Shown here piece after piece: positions 11,907 to 24,840 of a stretch of 64,000 bases of DNA. The notes below the pieces were generated by a model. The model saw nothing but the letters and a program-made list of their open reading frames with translations, had not been told where the DNA came from and did not search any database. Numbering within the stretch: position 1 is the first letter of the stretch; every line of letters starts with the position of its first letter. The translations under genes were made by a program, and so were the position numbers. This stretch comes from Chrysomallon squamiferum (Eukaryota > Mollusca > Gastropoda > Neomphalida > Peltospiridae): NCBI GenBank assembly GCA_012295275.1, contig CM022673.1, positions 22,001,413-22,065,412 on the forward strand, given 5' to 3'.

Positions 11907-11981
<75 letters not shown>

Positions 11982-12120
11982 ACACACACACACACACACA
12001 CACTGATATACAGAGATAGTGAAAGAATGAGAGAGACAAATTTGTATAATGTAGAGATATCAGTTGCTCCGAAATACAGGACATAAAAGATGTTTATGAC
12101 TTTACTATCATAACAGCAAC

Positions 12121-12168
<48 letters not shown>

Positions 12169-12642
12169 TTTTAATTATGAGAAAACCAAAAATTGAAAGA
12201 GACTAAAAGACAGAAATTAATAATATATTCAAGCAGAATAAATCATTTACAAAAGAAAGATACAAGTGTACTTAGTATTAAAAGCGTAATGTATTTTTTA
12301 GTCTGTTCATACTAGCGTGAAATGTCGAAGTTTTCTGGTTCAAACTCCAGATGTGCGTGCCCGTTGAAGGAGAAACAAGGTCCCTTCACAGCTGAGATGC
12401 CAGCGACCTGCAACACAGCATAACCATAGAATAGCTCTATTTCTTATAATGCATAGAAGACAAACTCACACAAAATTTTTGTTATAAGCACGTTTAAGAT
12501 TTTTAGTGTATTACAAACATAAATATATTAGTAAAAAATTCGGGTGAATGTTTGCCAGATTTTCATGATTATTAAAAACATATTCGGTCAAATATCCGTA
12601 TGTAGCTGTGTGTAATAATATAGATCCTAGCTATTTAAATAT

Positions 12643-12692
<50 letters not shown>

Positions 12693-13005
12693 AATAAATA
12701 AATAAATATAAGAGTTTTAACGAAAGCATCCAGACTAATGGATTCTTCCTTCATAAAGATAACAACTTTTCCCCTGGTAATCTCCGATTTTGGCTGATGA
12801 TCGAGGTTACGGTTAAAAGCAAAGATTCTCATTCAGTTAATCCTGTGATAGATAATGTTATTTTTAAAGATATTTACTCTCTATCTCCACTTTGTAAACA
12901 GTTATTTTCTAAAGAAACAACAAATGTGAATATTACATTTAAACGTTAAAGATAATATTAAAATATACTTACGAGTAAGAAAGTAAACAAAGTTATCACA
13001 AACAT
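10719..13005 (-). CDS. Secreted single laminin-G-like domain protein, five exons, 215 aa
   Basis: Exons in transcript order: 13005-12973, 12407-12313, 11853-11649, 11478-11299 and 10853-10719. All junctions are GT-AG and the phases close in frame (648 nt). The first exon encodes MFVITLFTFLL, and joined to VAGISA it forms a signal peptide likely cleaved after Ala17. Residues about 22-206 read as a laminin-G/pentraxin-like sandwich: CFSFNG strand, NGILLYARG (about residues 56-64), a YEALYIFSGKLHYI strand pair, then PVYIGGDG and FEGEIRDI near the end. Only two Cys are present, Cys22 and Cys206, well placed to close the domain with one disulphide. The Cys usually found in the FxGC segment of laminin-G domains is Glu here. 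One N-glycosylation sequon (NNT, about residue 105) is visible. The protein should be extracellular. Its partner and ortholog are unknown to me; a short extracellular-matrix or neurexin-like ligand-binding protein is plausible. Confidence is high for the gene structure and moderate for the domain label. Confidence 0.82.
11909..12003. repeat. (TC)n followed by (AC)n microsatellite in a laminin-G gene intron
   Basis: About 34 TC units run into about 11 AC units within the intron between exons 12407-12313 and 11853-11649. It begins some 55 bp from the acceptor of the third exon. Confidence 0.95.
12120..12166. repeat. Poly(A)/(TA)n microsatellite
   Basis: A run of about 16 A is followed by about 15 TA units within an intron of the laminin-G gene. 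Confidence 0.9.
12644..12708. repeat. (AAT)n then (AAAT)n microsatellite
   Basis: A compound tri- and tetranucleotide tract in the first intron of the laminin-G gene. It generates a poly-Leu/Ile shadow frame on the opposite strand. Confidence 0.9.
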
Positions 13006-13464
13006 TATTCTGTAGGACAAAGAAAAACTTCAGAAATGGCAAATACCATTAAACTTCGTTCTTAGCTGACCCTCCTATAGCCTAATTTAATTGCGGAAAA
13101 ATGTATTAACCGAGGACTAAATGTAAAGTAATACTGCAAGAACTTCGCGAAGCTGGGCAGGCTATGTCAAGATTATTTCGATGTAAATAGTGTGGAATAC
13201 CATGATTTTCAAAATTATGTCGGTCAGGAAGGAAACGGTTACAAGCGAAGCTAAGAGTTAGGCATGTTAGAAAGTTCATTAAATAAGCCAGCAAAAAGCA
13301 ATGTATCTATCAGCAAAAATAATAATTAATAACTAATTTAATTGCTTTGTGTTTATGTTTGTATGCGTGTGTGCGTGTATGCGTGTATTTGCATGAAAGA
13401 AAGAAATATAAGAGAGAAAAAGAAAGACAAAGAAGATGAGCTGGATACACGTAGATAGGGAATG

Positions 13465-13504
<40 letters not shown>

Positions 13505-14556
13505 ACAGAGATTTTTCTTGACCATGTAATAAGGTTTTCAAGATATTTATGTTGTCATCGTCTCTGACTGAACAAATATTTCTTCAGATTTTTTATTTTA
13601 AAAATGATTTTTAAAACATAATTTAAACCATAATATATTTTTATTAGGGAAACCTGTAAGATACCTTTCATATCAACAGGTGCGCTCCAAGTTATTAATA
13701 TCGAAGTAAACGCAATGTACATCCAGACGTTACGTTTACGCAACATGAGATATGATTCTAATTTAGTTTGATAGAAGTATTTTAAAAATAAATAACTCAG
13801 CACTTAATTTAAATAATTAAGTTTCGTACTTTTTAAACATGTTGAGAGTCGTTAGTAACTTGCAAAAATAACAACACCACAATGGCAGCATCAGTAATAG
13901 TACTAAGTAAAATTAATATCGTGCCCGTTAAATCATAATTATAACAGTTCTTTCATATAAAAGTGCGGATTAAAATATAAAACGTGCTACAAAACTATAT
14001 TAAAACCAGCCAACTTACTTTCTTCACACTGTTCTTTTTTCTTTCTTTTTTTCCTGCGACAAAATCATATTGTTATTTTCCTTTTATAGATTTATTGCCG
14101 ATAAAAAATGTATATGATTTGTTCCTATACGATTTCATTCAACACTTTATCCCTTTATGGCTTTCCACATTTGCATAAATATAACCAAGGATTAAGTAGT
14201 CCTACATAATTAAAGGCAGTATACATTATTTACTTATTTGTTTTTATCATTTAGTAGTAGTATTTTTATAAGGACTGATATTTAAAATAAATTTGATTTT
14301 CGATAGGCCTTTATTCATGGTGCCGTGTATTAAAATAATTTGTCAACGAGCACCTGCTGAATATCAGTTAAGTTTTCATTATGCGATAATTAAATGTATA
14401 TATTCTGCTCATTTGTATAATAATAATGATGACAACAGCAACGACAACAATAATAAATTTAAATACTACTACTACTACTACTACTAATAATAATAATAAA
14501 TGAATGAATAATTTGAATCAAATTATATCAAAAGTTATCTCCCTTATATAAACTAA
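13006..14556. other. Divergent intergenic region between the laminin-G gene and FMNL
   Basis: About 1.5 kb separates two genes transcribed away from each other. It contains a (TG)n microsatellite at 13466-13502 and (ACT)n at about 14465-14486, and no coding exon that I can support. The promoter of the laminin-G gene should lie just above 13005, but no TATA box was recognised. Confidence 0.6.
13466..13502. repeat. (TG)n microsatellite
   Basis: About 18 TG units lie upstream of the laminin-G gene. The Thr-His repeat frames seen on the opposite strand come from this tract. Confidence 0.95.
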
Positions 14557-14566
14557 TCTCGCGAGA
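14557..14566. promoter_or_regulatory. TCTCGCGAGA palindromic core-promoter element upstream of FMNL
   Basis: An exact ten-base palindrome TCTCGCGAGA sits 190 bp before the FMNL start codon, in a locally less AT-rich patch. This motif is known from TATA-less promoters of other animals, where it acts at transcription starts. No TATA box is placed sensibly here, so the element probably marks the FMNL transcription start region; that role is inference. Confidence 0.6.
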
Positions 14567-14684
14567 TTTTACGATGAGTCACAAAGCAGTTCTTTCTTCC
14601 GCCCTGGAAGTTGGATAACTGCAACACAAAACATTCTGAAAACATGACAAGAAAGCGGTATATTTATTTCCTGCCTCGATAGCA

Positions 14685-14888
14685 GTGAATGAGTATGATT
14701 TTCAATACTTAGTAGCTATAAACAACCAATATTTAAGGCCGCATCCATGCAAGACATGGGTAATTCAGAATCAAATAGCCATGACCACCGTGGGCTTGAA
14801 CACCGAAAACCATCGATGCCAATGCCAATGCGGCTACCGATGCCAGAGATTGCCGAATTGGATAAACGGTTTACAAAGGTCTTGGTAA
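14685..14888 (+). other. Overlapping upstream ORF candidate in the FMNL leader
   Basis: An ATG at 14685 opens a 67-codon frame that is out of register with FMNL and overlaps its start codon, ending just past the exon 1 donor. A shorter 12-codon ORF (14644-14682) precedes it. If transcription starts near 14557-14600, both would lie in the 5' leader and could reduce translation of FMNL. The peptide itself resembles nothing I know. Confidence 0.3.
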
Positions 14889-17800
14889 GTGAATATGGAC
14901 TATTTTTAATTTCATTATTATATAGAGTAAGGGCTCAAAACAGCACCATAACTTAATCCTGATTTAAAATTCTTAATCTGCCATCTCATAAAATAAATCA
15001 TTAGAAATAGATGCAATATTATGAATATAAAATTTAAAAAATGGTCAGTTTACTAATACATTTATCGATATATGTTAAAATTCCTTCCATTTAATGTTCA
15101 ATAAACCCTGCAGGCATTAAATTAGCATATATATACTTTAATGTTATCATTTGCCATACATTAGTTTGATCAGCTGTTGAATGAACTGTCATTTATTACA
15201 TGTACGTAATCATATTGATATTCATCTTAACTAATGACTAGAAATATCTATGACTGGAATCATCTTAATTATTTAATTTTTAATTTCTTTTTACTGATGT
15301 GATAAGGCCCATACCAAAATTAACAGACGTACTGTTCATAATATATACGTCTTCAATTATCCTTTATAAGAAGAGTTAAATTACATTAAGTATGTTTTGA
15401 AAATTGATACTAGTTCATATTTATAAATGTGTATGATGATATAGAAAACAATAAGTAATTGTAAATTTATAAACTGATTTTTTTTTTGTTCTGTTCTGTT
15501 TTAAACAAGAAACATGTTTCATTCAGCCAAATGGATGCAATATAATTTCTGTCTTTGATGTATATAAATGTTAGAATTGAAAATTTTGTATATTCTTTTT
15601 ATAAAATATTTTGTTCAATGATAAAATTTATAAATGAAGATGTGAATGATCAAGGCAGTTTATTTTAGTCATTTATATATCATTTAAGAATTTAAGACAT
15701 ATGCGAAGTAATTTATTAACTTCCTTCTTTTTGTTCAGGCTTCAATGGATTTACCACCTGATAAAGCTAAAGTTCTAAAAAGCTATGACAATGAAAAAAA
15801 ATGGGACTTGATATGTGATCAGGTGAGATTAAAATTGTTTTTGGCTAGTATCTTCTTTATAGAATTCTTTATATTTTGTTAATTTTTTAACTTTATAATA
15901 TATATATATATATATTTCATCCTAAAAGCAGGACTATGCATTCTGACTGTATATATGTTAAGGGAAATGAAAGTTTTAGCAATAGTTGGCAAAAGAATTT
16001 GTTAACAGTCCTTTTCAGGCTTTTGTTTTTCTAGTTTTTTAATGGATTGTTTCTTTTGTTTTCACTGATCTTCCTAAATATAATATAACTTAAAAGGTTC
16101 AGTTCTGAAAGTTACTAAAAAATACCTGCAGCTTCAGGTTAATAAAAAGAGTATTTTATTATTGGCTCTGAATTCAAAGATCACACTGAGTAGTAATCAA
16201 ATCCTGAATTCTGATTCTGATTGAAATAACCAGCCAATGCTTAAGATTATTATGTAAGACAAAAATATGAATGAAGCAGCATAATGTTTGAAGACATCTG
16301 AAATCAACAAAAATATATATATATTTATCTTCTTAAAGTAGTATTAGGAAACTATAAATTGATTTATTAGTATTTGTATATGTCTGTTTGTGATGTCTGA
16401 CTGTCTCTAAGGATATAATTATTAGTAAAGTATCTACTTCCAGCAATTTAATAATTATTGTGTATCTCTGATAAAGTAATTAATACAGACACATGGAGCA
16501 TGTGGAGCTGTATCAGAATCGGTGTGTATGTTCTTTTTGTGCACTTTTCCTGTAGGACTCAAAGTCTGTATCAAATGATTAATTACTTATTTTTTCTCTC
16601 ACTTATTAAGATTTTTTTTTTTCATTTAAAAAAAACGAAGAAAAATTGAATGTACAACATTTGAATATTAATTTCAGTTCATACTGATAACTATAAATGA
16701 CTGGTGATACTAGATGAAATGTACTTTAATTTACCATTAAGAAAACTTTCCATTGTGACAACATCTGATAATTATATTTGTTTTCTGAAATAGTAAAAAT
16801 ATGCTATCATCTGATGTAGATTTACCAATGAATGTTCATATGATTCTTTTCCCAATTACCACGAACACTATTTCCTGCTGCACTGGAGAGTTGGTGAGAT
16901 ATTTCCTGATGGTGTTCTCTCATACATTTAGGTCACTGCTTACATGGAAGTTAGAGACAGTGTGCTGCATGTTACTTTTTGTTGACAAGTGTTACAGTGT
17001 ACAAATAGGTTATGTCAGCTGCTTAGGCTCCCTGTGAGTCACTGTGATACATTGTTTACACACTGAAGACTTCCACCATGCCGTATTTCACAGTAGGGTG
17101 TGTGAAACAAATATATTTCACACCAGTGTGTGTGGGCCAACTATTTCACAACAGGGTGTATGGGGTGGAAATATATTTCACAATGAAGTGTTTGAGATGC
17201 AGATGCATTTCACTGTGTGGTGGTTTTGTGCAGTTATGTGATGTAAAAGTATTTTAGGGTTTGTGAGATATTTTAAAAATGACACACTTCAGAGTGTTAA
17301 AAAATGTTATTTGTAATTGTTATTTAAACATTGTATAACATGGTCATATCTTGTCTGTTTAAAATGAACAAGTTACTTTGAATTGTGATTTAATTAAAAT
17401 TAACATTAATTTTTCATGTTAATTAAATTTTTCTTAATTGTATTGTTTCCTTTGTTGCTGATATGATGATAATAAAATAACGTGAGTCTTTCTAAGCACT
17501 AGAACCAATAATCTGTGTATTTATAAAAAGGACTGAAACACTGCAACTCTTATTTTAAATTAATTGTATCTGTCTGATTTCAATCTAACTTAACTACTTC
17601 CTGAATAGAAATCTTGTAAATAAGATAACATGTACTGGATGACATTATTATTATGGGACAATCACTTGAATTTGAATAATAAAACTAAAAGGATAAAAAG
17701 AAATTGCATACAGAAATGAATATACACAGCACTCCCTACTAACAAAGTATTTAGCCTGAATTTCAGATGAATTTTATCATTTAAATCTGTGTACTGCATA

Positions 17801-20800
17801 TGACACCCCAATATCTTAAATACTATAAAAACATTCTTCATCCTAAGCTATTATGCTTGATTTAGGTTGGATAATATGGCTAAAAAAATTAATAATAAAC
17901 ATATGATTTATTATGTTACTTCACTCCCACTAAATCACCCTGGGGCTTACAAAGAATGATAAACATTTCTAATATAATTTGATAGCTTTAGGCCAGGTTA
18001 TGGAAACACATGATAAAATACATTTAGCCTCAGCGTACCCCATGTGAAGTTGGCCAGTTTGATAATTCTAGTCATATAGTGTTAATGTGCCTAAAAGTGA
18101 TGGTGTGTGTGTGAGAGAGAGATCCACCAATTTCACACAGTCATCTTACCCTTTTCCATTAAGATGAAACTAAATTTGAATGGATATTGCAATATATGGA
18201 TATATGTGCAAAAATTCCAGTGATTTTGATTTCCTCTTTCTTTCTGTTGTTCTGTATTTAACTCAGCTTGTAAATCTCTTACATTATGCTGTCCAGTAAC
18301 TGGTCTATATCAATAAGTGTAGGCCTCATGTACCAGTGCACACATACATATAACTGGTGTATTTGATTATTGCAGTTTTCTTCCTGGCTGCCATATGGTT
18401 GGCTCTCCAGGAGCCCCCTTCCTTCCTCTTTGTAACACAACACCAGCTGTTTGATGCAGAGCTGACTGTTGTGTTGAAACAGGAACTGGCTTAGAAAATT
18501 GTTTTCATGTTGCCAGATAAATAACATAGTAAAATGTAGCAGAGTTTATAAAATCATATTTGTTAAGACATTTAATTTGATGAGCTTGTTTCTGTCTTGT
18601 TCTGTCATGGTTTTATTTAACTATTAACTGTATGGAGGGTGTGTATGGATGCATGTGTCTAAAGTGCAAAATCCTGAGACAATGTCCAGTTTTAAGTAAA
18701 TACAAACACACCAGGTAGTCACATCACAAACACACTATTTCATTTACTAGACTAGGCATATGTAACAAATTTAAGAAATTTTCAATTTTTATTAATTTTG
18801 TCTTGAAATTTTTGCAAGTACATTTCATTTTATGATCTTACACTAAATTCATAAAACAGTCATTGAACTCATGGCAAAGAAAATAATTTTAAATGTAAAA
18901 TATTTTCTTCAAAATCGAATATTCCACCACTTTGAAGTTTACACACTTTATTATGCATAAAAGTAATGTAGAGGTATAATAATATTTCAGTAGGTCTGAA
19001 ATTACTAATTTTGAACAGCATTACTAATTAATATGATTTATTTGCTAAATATTTTCAAAACTGAACAGATGTTTTAGTGTAAATCATAAAGAATTTTTGA
19101 CTTACAGGAGCAAGTCCATGCAAAAGATCCTCCACATGTGTATTTAGACAAACTGAAGACTTACCTTGACCCTCGGGCCACCCGCAGTTCTCGTGTAAGT
19201 ACAATGTAATGTTCTTTGTTTTGCATGGTCATTAGTGTCATCAATTATTGTCCATTTGTCCAGTAATCAATTTGATGTATTTATATATGTTGATGTATTC
19301 ATTTGTACATATAGCTGAGTTTACTTGTTTTGATTATGCAATGTTTCTTGTCCTTAGCTGCAACCTGATTAAGTTTTCGTTAACACTATAAAAGTAATAT
19401 AAATTTATTATTATATTGGCTAAGAGTTTAGAGCATCTAATATATTCACATAGTTAAAGCATTGTGGTATATTTTTCACAGAATCATATATAATTTGGTA
19501 ATAGTTTAACAAGTTAAGTTTGAGAAAAGCCATATTTATTGTTAATCATTCTATTAGAAAATAGTATTTTTATGAACATTCTGTTCAACTACTTGTTAAA
19601 GTATCATGTTTCTATATAAATCTTTCAAGTGGATAACTTTCACAAGTGAAGTTAAAAAAGCATTGTGTAAATGATATTTATTTTTATATAAAAAGAAGAA
19701 AAATGTAGAAATTTTCTGTTTGAATTATGATGTACTATGTTTATCAATATTAACTAACTAGATTTCAATGCTAAATTTCAAACATTGGCATTCATGTAAC
19801 AAACTAAATCTCATATAGTTAGTTAATGCCAAGGTTTGATTAAAAGTACTGTGTCCACTTTGACCTTTAGTTTGTTTTCAAGCAAATTTCACATTTGCAA
19901 TTAAAGCCCTGCTGACAATATCTCATGCATTTATAACTAGCTGTGAACACCACATATTAAATCTTCATATTTCTTTGAAAAAACAGTAAAATAAATTCTT
20001 GTCTGCAATTATTTGGTAAAGAATATAAAAATCAATGTAAATTGTTTTAGTAATAATACATCTGTCACAGGTTTCTGTCATACTGCTTTATAATCTATAT
20101 GGATAATATATGTTCAGTGACTTATAATGATTACTTTCTGTTTTTTAATAACAGAAATTTTTTTAGTGTGGCTGATAAATACTGAGCATATGTGAAAATG
20201 TATGGTTTGGTTCACAGCAAGATTTAAAATGAATGTCAAAAATTATCCATAAATTATAAGTAAACCAGTAAATCTTAATTATAGGATCCTCAGTTTTATT
20301 TATAAATTCCAGATTTATTTTAATTTTAATTTATTTATTTTTTAAATTGTATATGAAATTACATATTGAATTTTTTATCATAATTAAAATATAGTAAAAG
20401 TTTTATTGTAATTTTGAATTGAAACATAACAGTCATTAATATACATTTTTATTTGTTATTTACAGGTTTTGATTTTCTATATAGGTATATGGGAATAAAT
20501 CACATGATATACTTTTCATTAATGTTTATATTTCATTGTACCTTTCAGCAAAGAATGTGTATGGCAATACACAACATGGTAACTTTCCCCCAGTGCACTG
20601 ACAGTGTATGTCTTTTTTTTTCAATGAATAAACTCTTTTCCCGTAAAACTGTTGCTTTAAGTGTAAATGCATAGACCCAGAGGGTGAATATGACTCGTTT
20701 AAAAACAAAAACAGATATATGGACTTATTTTTTACTTGTTTTTAATATTGGGTAAATATATTTGAAAGTATTAAAAGTAAAGAGTTGTTAATAACCTTCA

Positions 20801-23800
20801 GTTTGAAATAAGCAGTGGCATATAAGACAGAATAGTAAACATCAAATACTCAAAATATAAACACAACATTCCTTTTACTGGTTTAACAGATGAAGGTTTT
20901 ACTGACAGAGTATAAAGCAGAGTGAGTGTAGAACAAAGCACAGCTGTTGTCTTCAGTTGAAGAGTGTTACATTTTACCCAAACAGACATAACACAAGACT
21001 ATCAGAAACATGATCACCTAATTTTGACTCTTGGGGAGAACAGTTTAAGATGCCATATGCTGTAAAAACAGGTCATTGTACATATCTCCATATTTTTTTC
21101 ATTTCTTTTTTCATTGGTCCATGAAATAAAAAAATTTAAATGTAAGTTGGAAAAAGCATACTACTTCCTCATTATTTACTGGCAAGTCTAACATATACTT
21201 TGGTGTTGTCTGCTAAATTCCAGATTAATATTTTATGTTCAGCATTAGGCATTAAATTAAAAATAGATGATGTTCAGCTGTTTACAGTTGTTATTTAATT
21301 ATCTTAAGAATAGAATTTCTGAACAATATATATAAATTTGTAAAATGATTATGTTAATAATATAATATCAGGATTTTTATAAACTGTTATATCTAATGCA
21401 TAATGATAAAGAAAAAGGAGAGTCTATTCACCCTCTGACCTGTTTCCATTCAGCATGTGTGTGGCATGGCCAGAACATGAAAGTACTTCTAATTGTGGAT
21501 AATTATTATTTTTCCTGTGCTAGCTTAAACTTTGTTTAAGGTCTTTAGTTGCTTTATTGTGTAACTGATATAAAAATATGTTTTAAATCCAACTCATGCT
21601 GTGTGGTTTGACTTAGAAACGAATAACACATCCATCACTGGCCAGTAGTAATTAATGTGTACATGTGTGTATGATTGCATATGTAGATTTTCAAGTATTT
21701 TGTTCACAGTGCTATCACAATGTATGTCTGTGATTTTTCTCTACAGTTTGTGAACAAACTGAAAGAATAATTCAGGTTTTAACAGGATTCCCTCTGTTAT
21801 CTCATCCTGTTAAGAATGATATACACCGATGCCACACTGGTGACATGACCTCAGTTATGTCCCATTTTTGCTTTTACTTATAACAGGTAATTTTTAATTT
21901 ATACTTAATTAATTAAAAGGTAAATAACTTGTTCACATGTTCCTGAAATCTAACAGTGCACCAACATCTGGGGTCCATTTTCAAAAGCATTGTGCATTAT
22001 ATTGATAGAACAAGACTGTGGTGTTAACTAAGTTTTTAAATCAGCTGATTTATTGACACAGCCATCCATTTCAATCAACATACAGCAGATTGTCAGGCTC
22101 CTTTATTAGCTTAGCACTTCACTTGTGTACATCTTCAATTGCTTTTAATGGTGTCTGTAGAGGCAGTTTATTTGATGTGTACATAGTACATTCAGCTGGT
22201 TGATCAGTGTAGTTATTATCTGAAAGAAGGTAAAGATTACTCCAGTTTTGAGTGTCTGTTTCTTTTCACCATTACTTGCTGTAAAAGTACTAGTATCAGT
22301 TCATCTAATGAGAAGTAATTACATAATAATGTTCTGCAGTACATATATAACTAGGTAGTTGTACTTCAACCTCTTTGGAAACTTAAGTCATAACACACTA
22401 GGCCATGCCATCTGCTTCATTGTACACTGCAGTGTTAAAGGCTTCAGTATTCATAAACTAATAGTTTTTATTATTATTATTATTATTATTATTAATATTT
22501 TTATTTTTTTTATTTATTTAAGAGCATAAATTATTAAAATTAATAGTAAATATTTATGCATTTGAAATTGGTTGACACTTCATTTTGCACTATGTAACAT
22601 CATTGTTTGTAAAAATACATGCACAAACAATACACTTGAAAACTTTTTTTGTTTGATACATTCAATCTTTTTATATATATTTTTTTCACCTTTCTTTCTC
22701 ATGTTACAGTGTTGTTTTCCAACGTGTTATTTCAATTAGAGGTTTGTGGGTGGGGCTAGGATTGGTTTAAGTATTGAGTGAATCAGCTGCCAGATTGTTG
22801 ATCTGTGTTTGTTACATGATGAGGAATTAGCAGGATCATGTCAGTTTGATTGTAGATATGTTCATTAAGTTTATATTTGTTTTCAGTTTTTGTTTTCTCC
22901 CCTGTCTGTTTCGTTCTATGTTAAATACTGTGTAATAATGTAATGTTACATTTTTGTACATTTATACAACCAAACACCTATAATTATTTAAAATAAATAA
23001 ATAATAAAACAAAGTTTCTTTATGCTATAATACAACTTTTTGTAAATTTTTGAACATGCATATGTGTTTTTTTTCTCTGTTTTGTTTTAGGCAGTAACTT
23101 AGATGTAGAAAGATATACGTGTGATTGATAAAAGGAACAGTTCTCCTTACTACTTTTATTAAAGTTTTTCTCAGTCTAGCCAGTACCCACAACTGCTTTA
23201 TCTATGTACACATCATTATCCTGTATAAGAAGAGGTTCATATAAAAGATCCATTGTTGGAAACTGAAAATGAATGAGATATAGCATCAATGTATTTCTTT
23301 TCTCTGCAGCCTTCTGATGTGTTTAATGTTACTTATCTGTAAATTAAAATATTTTTCCTTCATCTAATTCAGTATATTTCATAACATTTAAAATCTGTAG
23401 AACTTTACTTACTATCACAGTATTTGTTTGTTTTTGAGTAAATTAAGACTTCATTATCTTTTTACAGCATGCATTATTCACACTCACATTTTGGTGTAGT
23501 TTATCTCTACACTGCCACTGCTAATTGATTTTTCAGTAGAGAATCTTTATCTCCTCTTCTTTCTTAAATATAGATATTTCTTTATTTCTTCTTTCTAACA
23601 ATCTTTGCAGACTGTGCATGAGTTCTACTGTTTCTGATAGCTACATGTGTATTTACATGCTGTAAAGTATGTCAGCTTATCCTTCAAATAGCTGATGTGT
23701 GTTTGTGCATTCACTCATCTGTGTCAGCATGCAGGGGTACATGGGGTGCTCTCTCTCTCTCTGGCAAATGTTGTTTTATTATTTGTAAATGGAGCCTTGT

Positions 23801-24795
23801 TAAACAGTAACTGATTTAAAATGTTATGCATATTTAAAGAAATATTTATAAGCAGTGAAGGTAAAAGAAAACCTTTTGGCTTTAAAACTATGTTTTTCTG
23901 CATATTTATGGTTAAATGCAGGTGATAATCTTTTTTAATTTGATTTCTTCGTAAATACAGTAGTTATAATAATGATCATGTTTCCTGATAAAATCAGACA
24001 GATATTCTTTTTAAAATAAAACATATATATCAATTCTGATAAGAAAGATTGGCAGTCAACCAATGTACATTTTATCCGGAGGGTATAATCGTCCTTGTAC
24101 TTTCAGTTATTTTTTTGCCTCAGGCTTTTGCTGAACACATACATGGGTCAGTAAAATTAAATCCATGATAACACAGTAACAATTGTTAAATAGACAGCAA
24201 ATGTATCTAAAATAATTAGTAGGCACAATTTCAGTATTTCAAGAAATAAAGATTGTATTTGTATTTCATTATGGATATGTTACTGAGTATATCAGGATTT
24301 TTTTAATGAAGTTCAAAAGCTCATTTGACATGTTGATGATCAGATTTAAAAATCAGTTTTAATTACAGTGAGGATCATACAGGGTTGACAGAGTTTTTAA
24401 CATTGATAAAACTGATATTATCTGTAATAATCTACAAAAGAGATCTCAGAAGAGTCATGGTAAAAATGCATTAAAGAAAAAATGAAAAAAACTGATGGTT
24501 CAAAAAATATCATTCATTCTGAATCTCTCTCCTTCCCCTCTTTATCTCTCACTTTTGACCTATCTATATATTCTGAATTAATGATTTTTGTAACCATTAT
24601 TTTTACACCTATATACATAGATATAGATTAAAGATTATATTTAGTATTTCAACAATTCATGTGTCAGAAACTACTACATTTCAAAAATGTATTGAATAAA
24701 ATGCCACAATCCATATTTCATGCAGTATTAGATTTTAGTATCTATGATTAATGAAGTTGTTCCCTGATTATTATATATGTATGTATGTATATGTA

Positions 24796-24840
<45 letters not shown>

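Larger units (their letters stand above)
15823..19107 (+). other. FMNL intron 2 with a degenerate minisatellite and a long hairpin
   Basis: 3.3 kb. Besides AT-rich sequence it holds a degenerate approximately 30-bp tandem repeat (17085-17238) and a long imperfect hairpin (18411-18496), both listed separately. The short frames near 16458-17241 have no family resemblance and are not called genes. Confidence 0.7.

Noticed and set aside
11586-11999. A 137-codon minus-strand frame with an Arg-Glu repeat start
   Set aside because: Only its 3' part is real (exon 11853-11649 of the laminin-G gene); the rest is intron and microsatellite.
14747-14756. FMNL start at ATG 14747
   Set aside because: It gives MQDMGNSE and would hide the myristoylation glycine; its context is weaker than that of ATG 14756. 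Kept as an alternative only.
21747-21775. Exon-like segment in FMNL intron 3 after CTCTACAG, followed by a GT
   Set aside because: In the required phase it meets a TAA stop after seven codons, so it cannot be an in-frame cassette.
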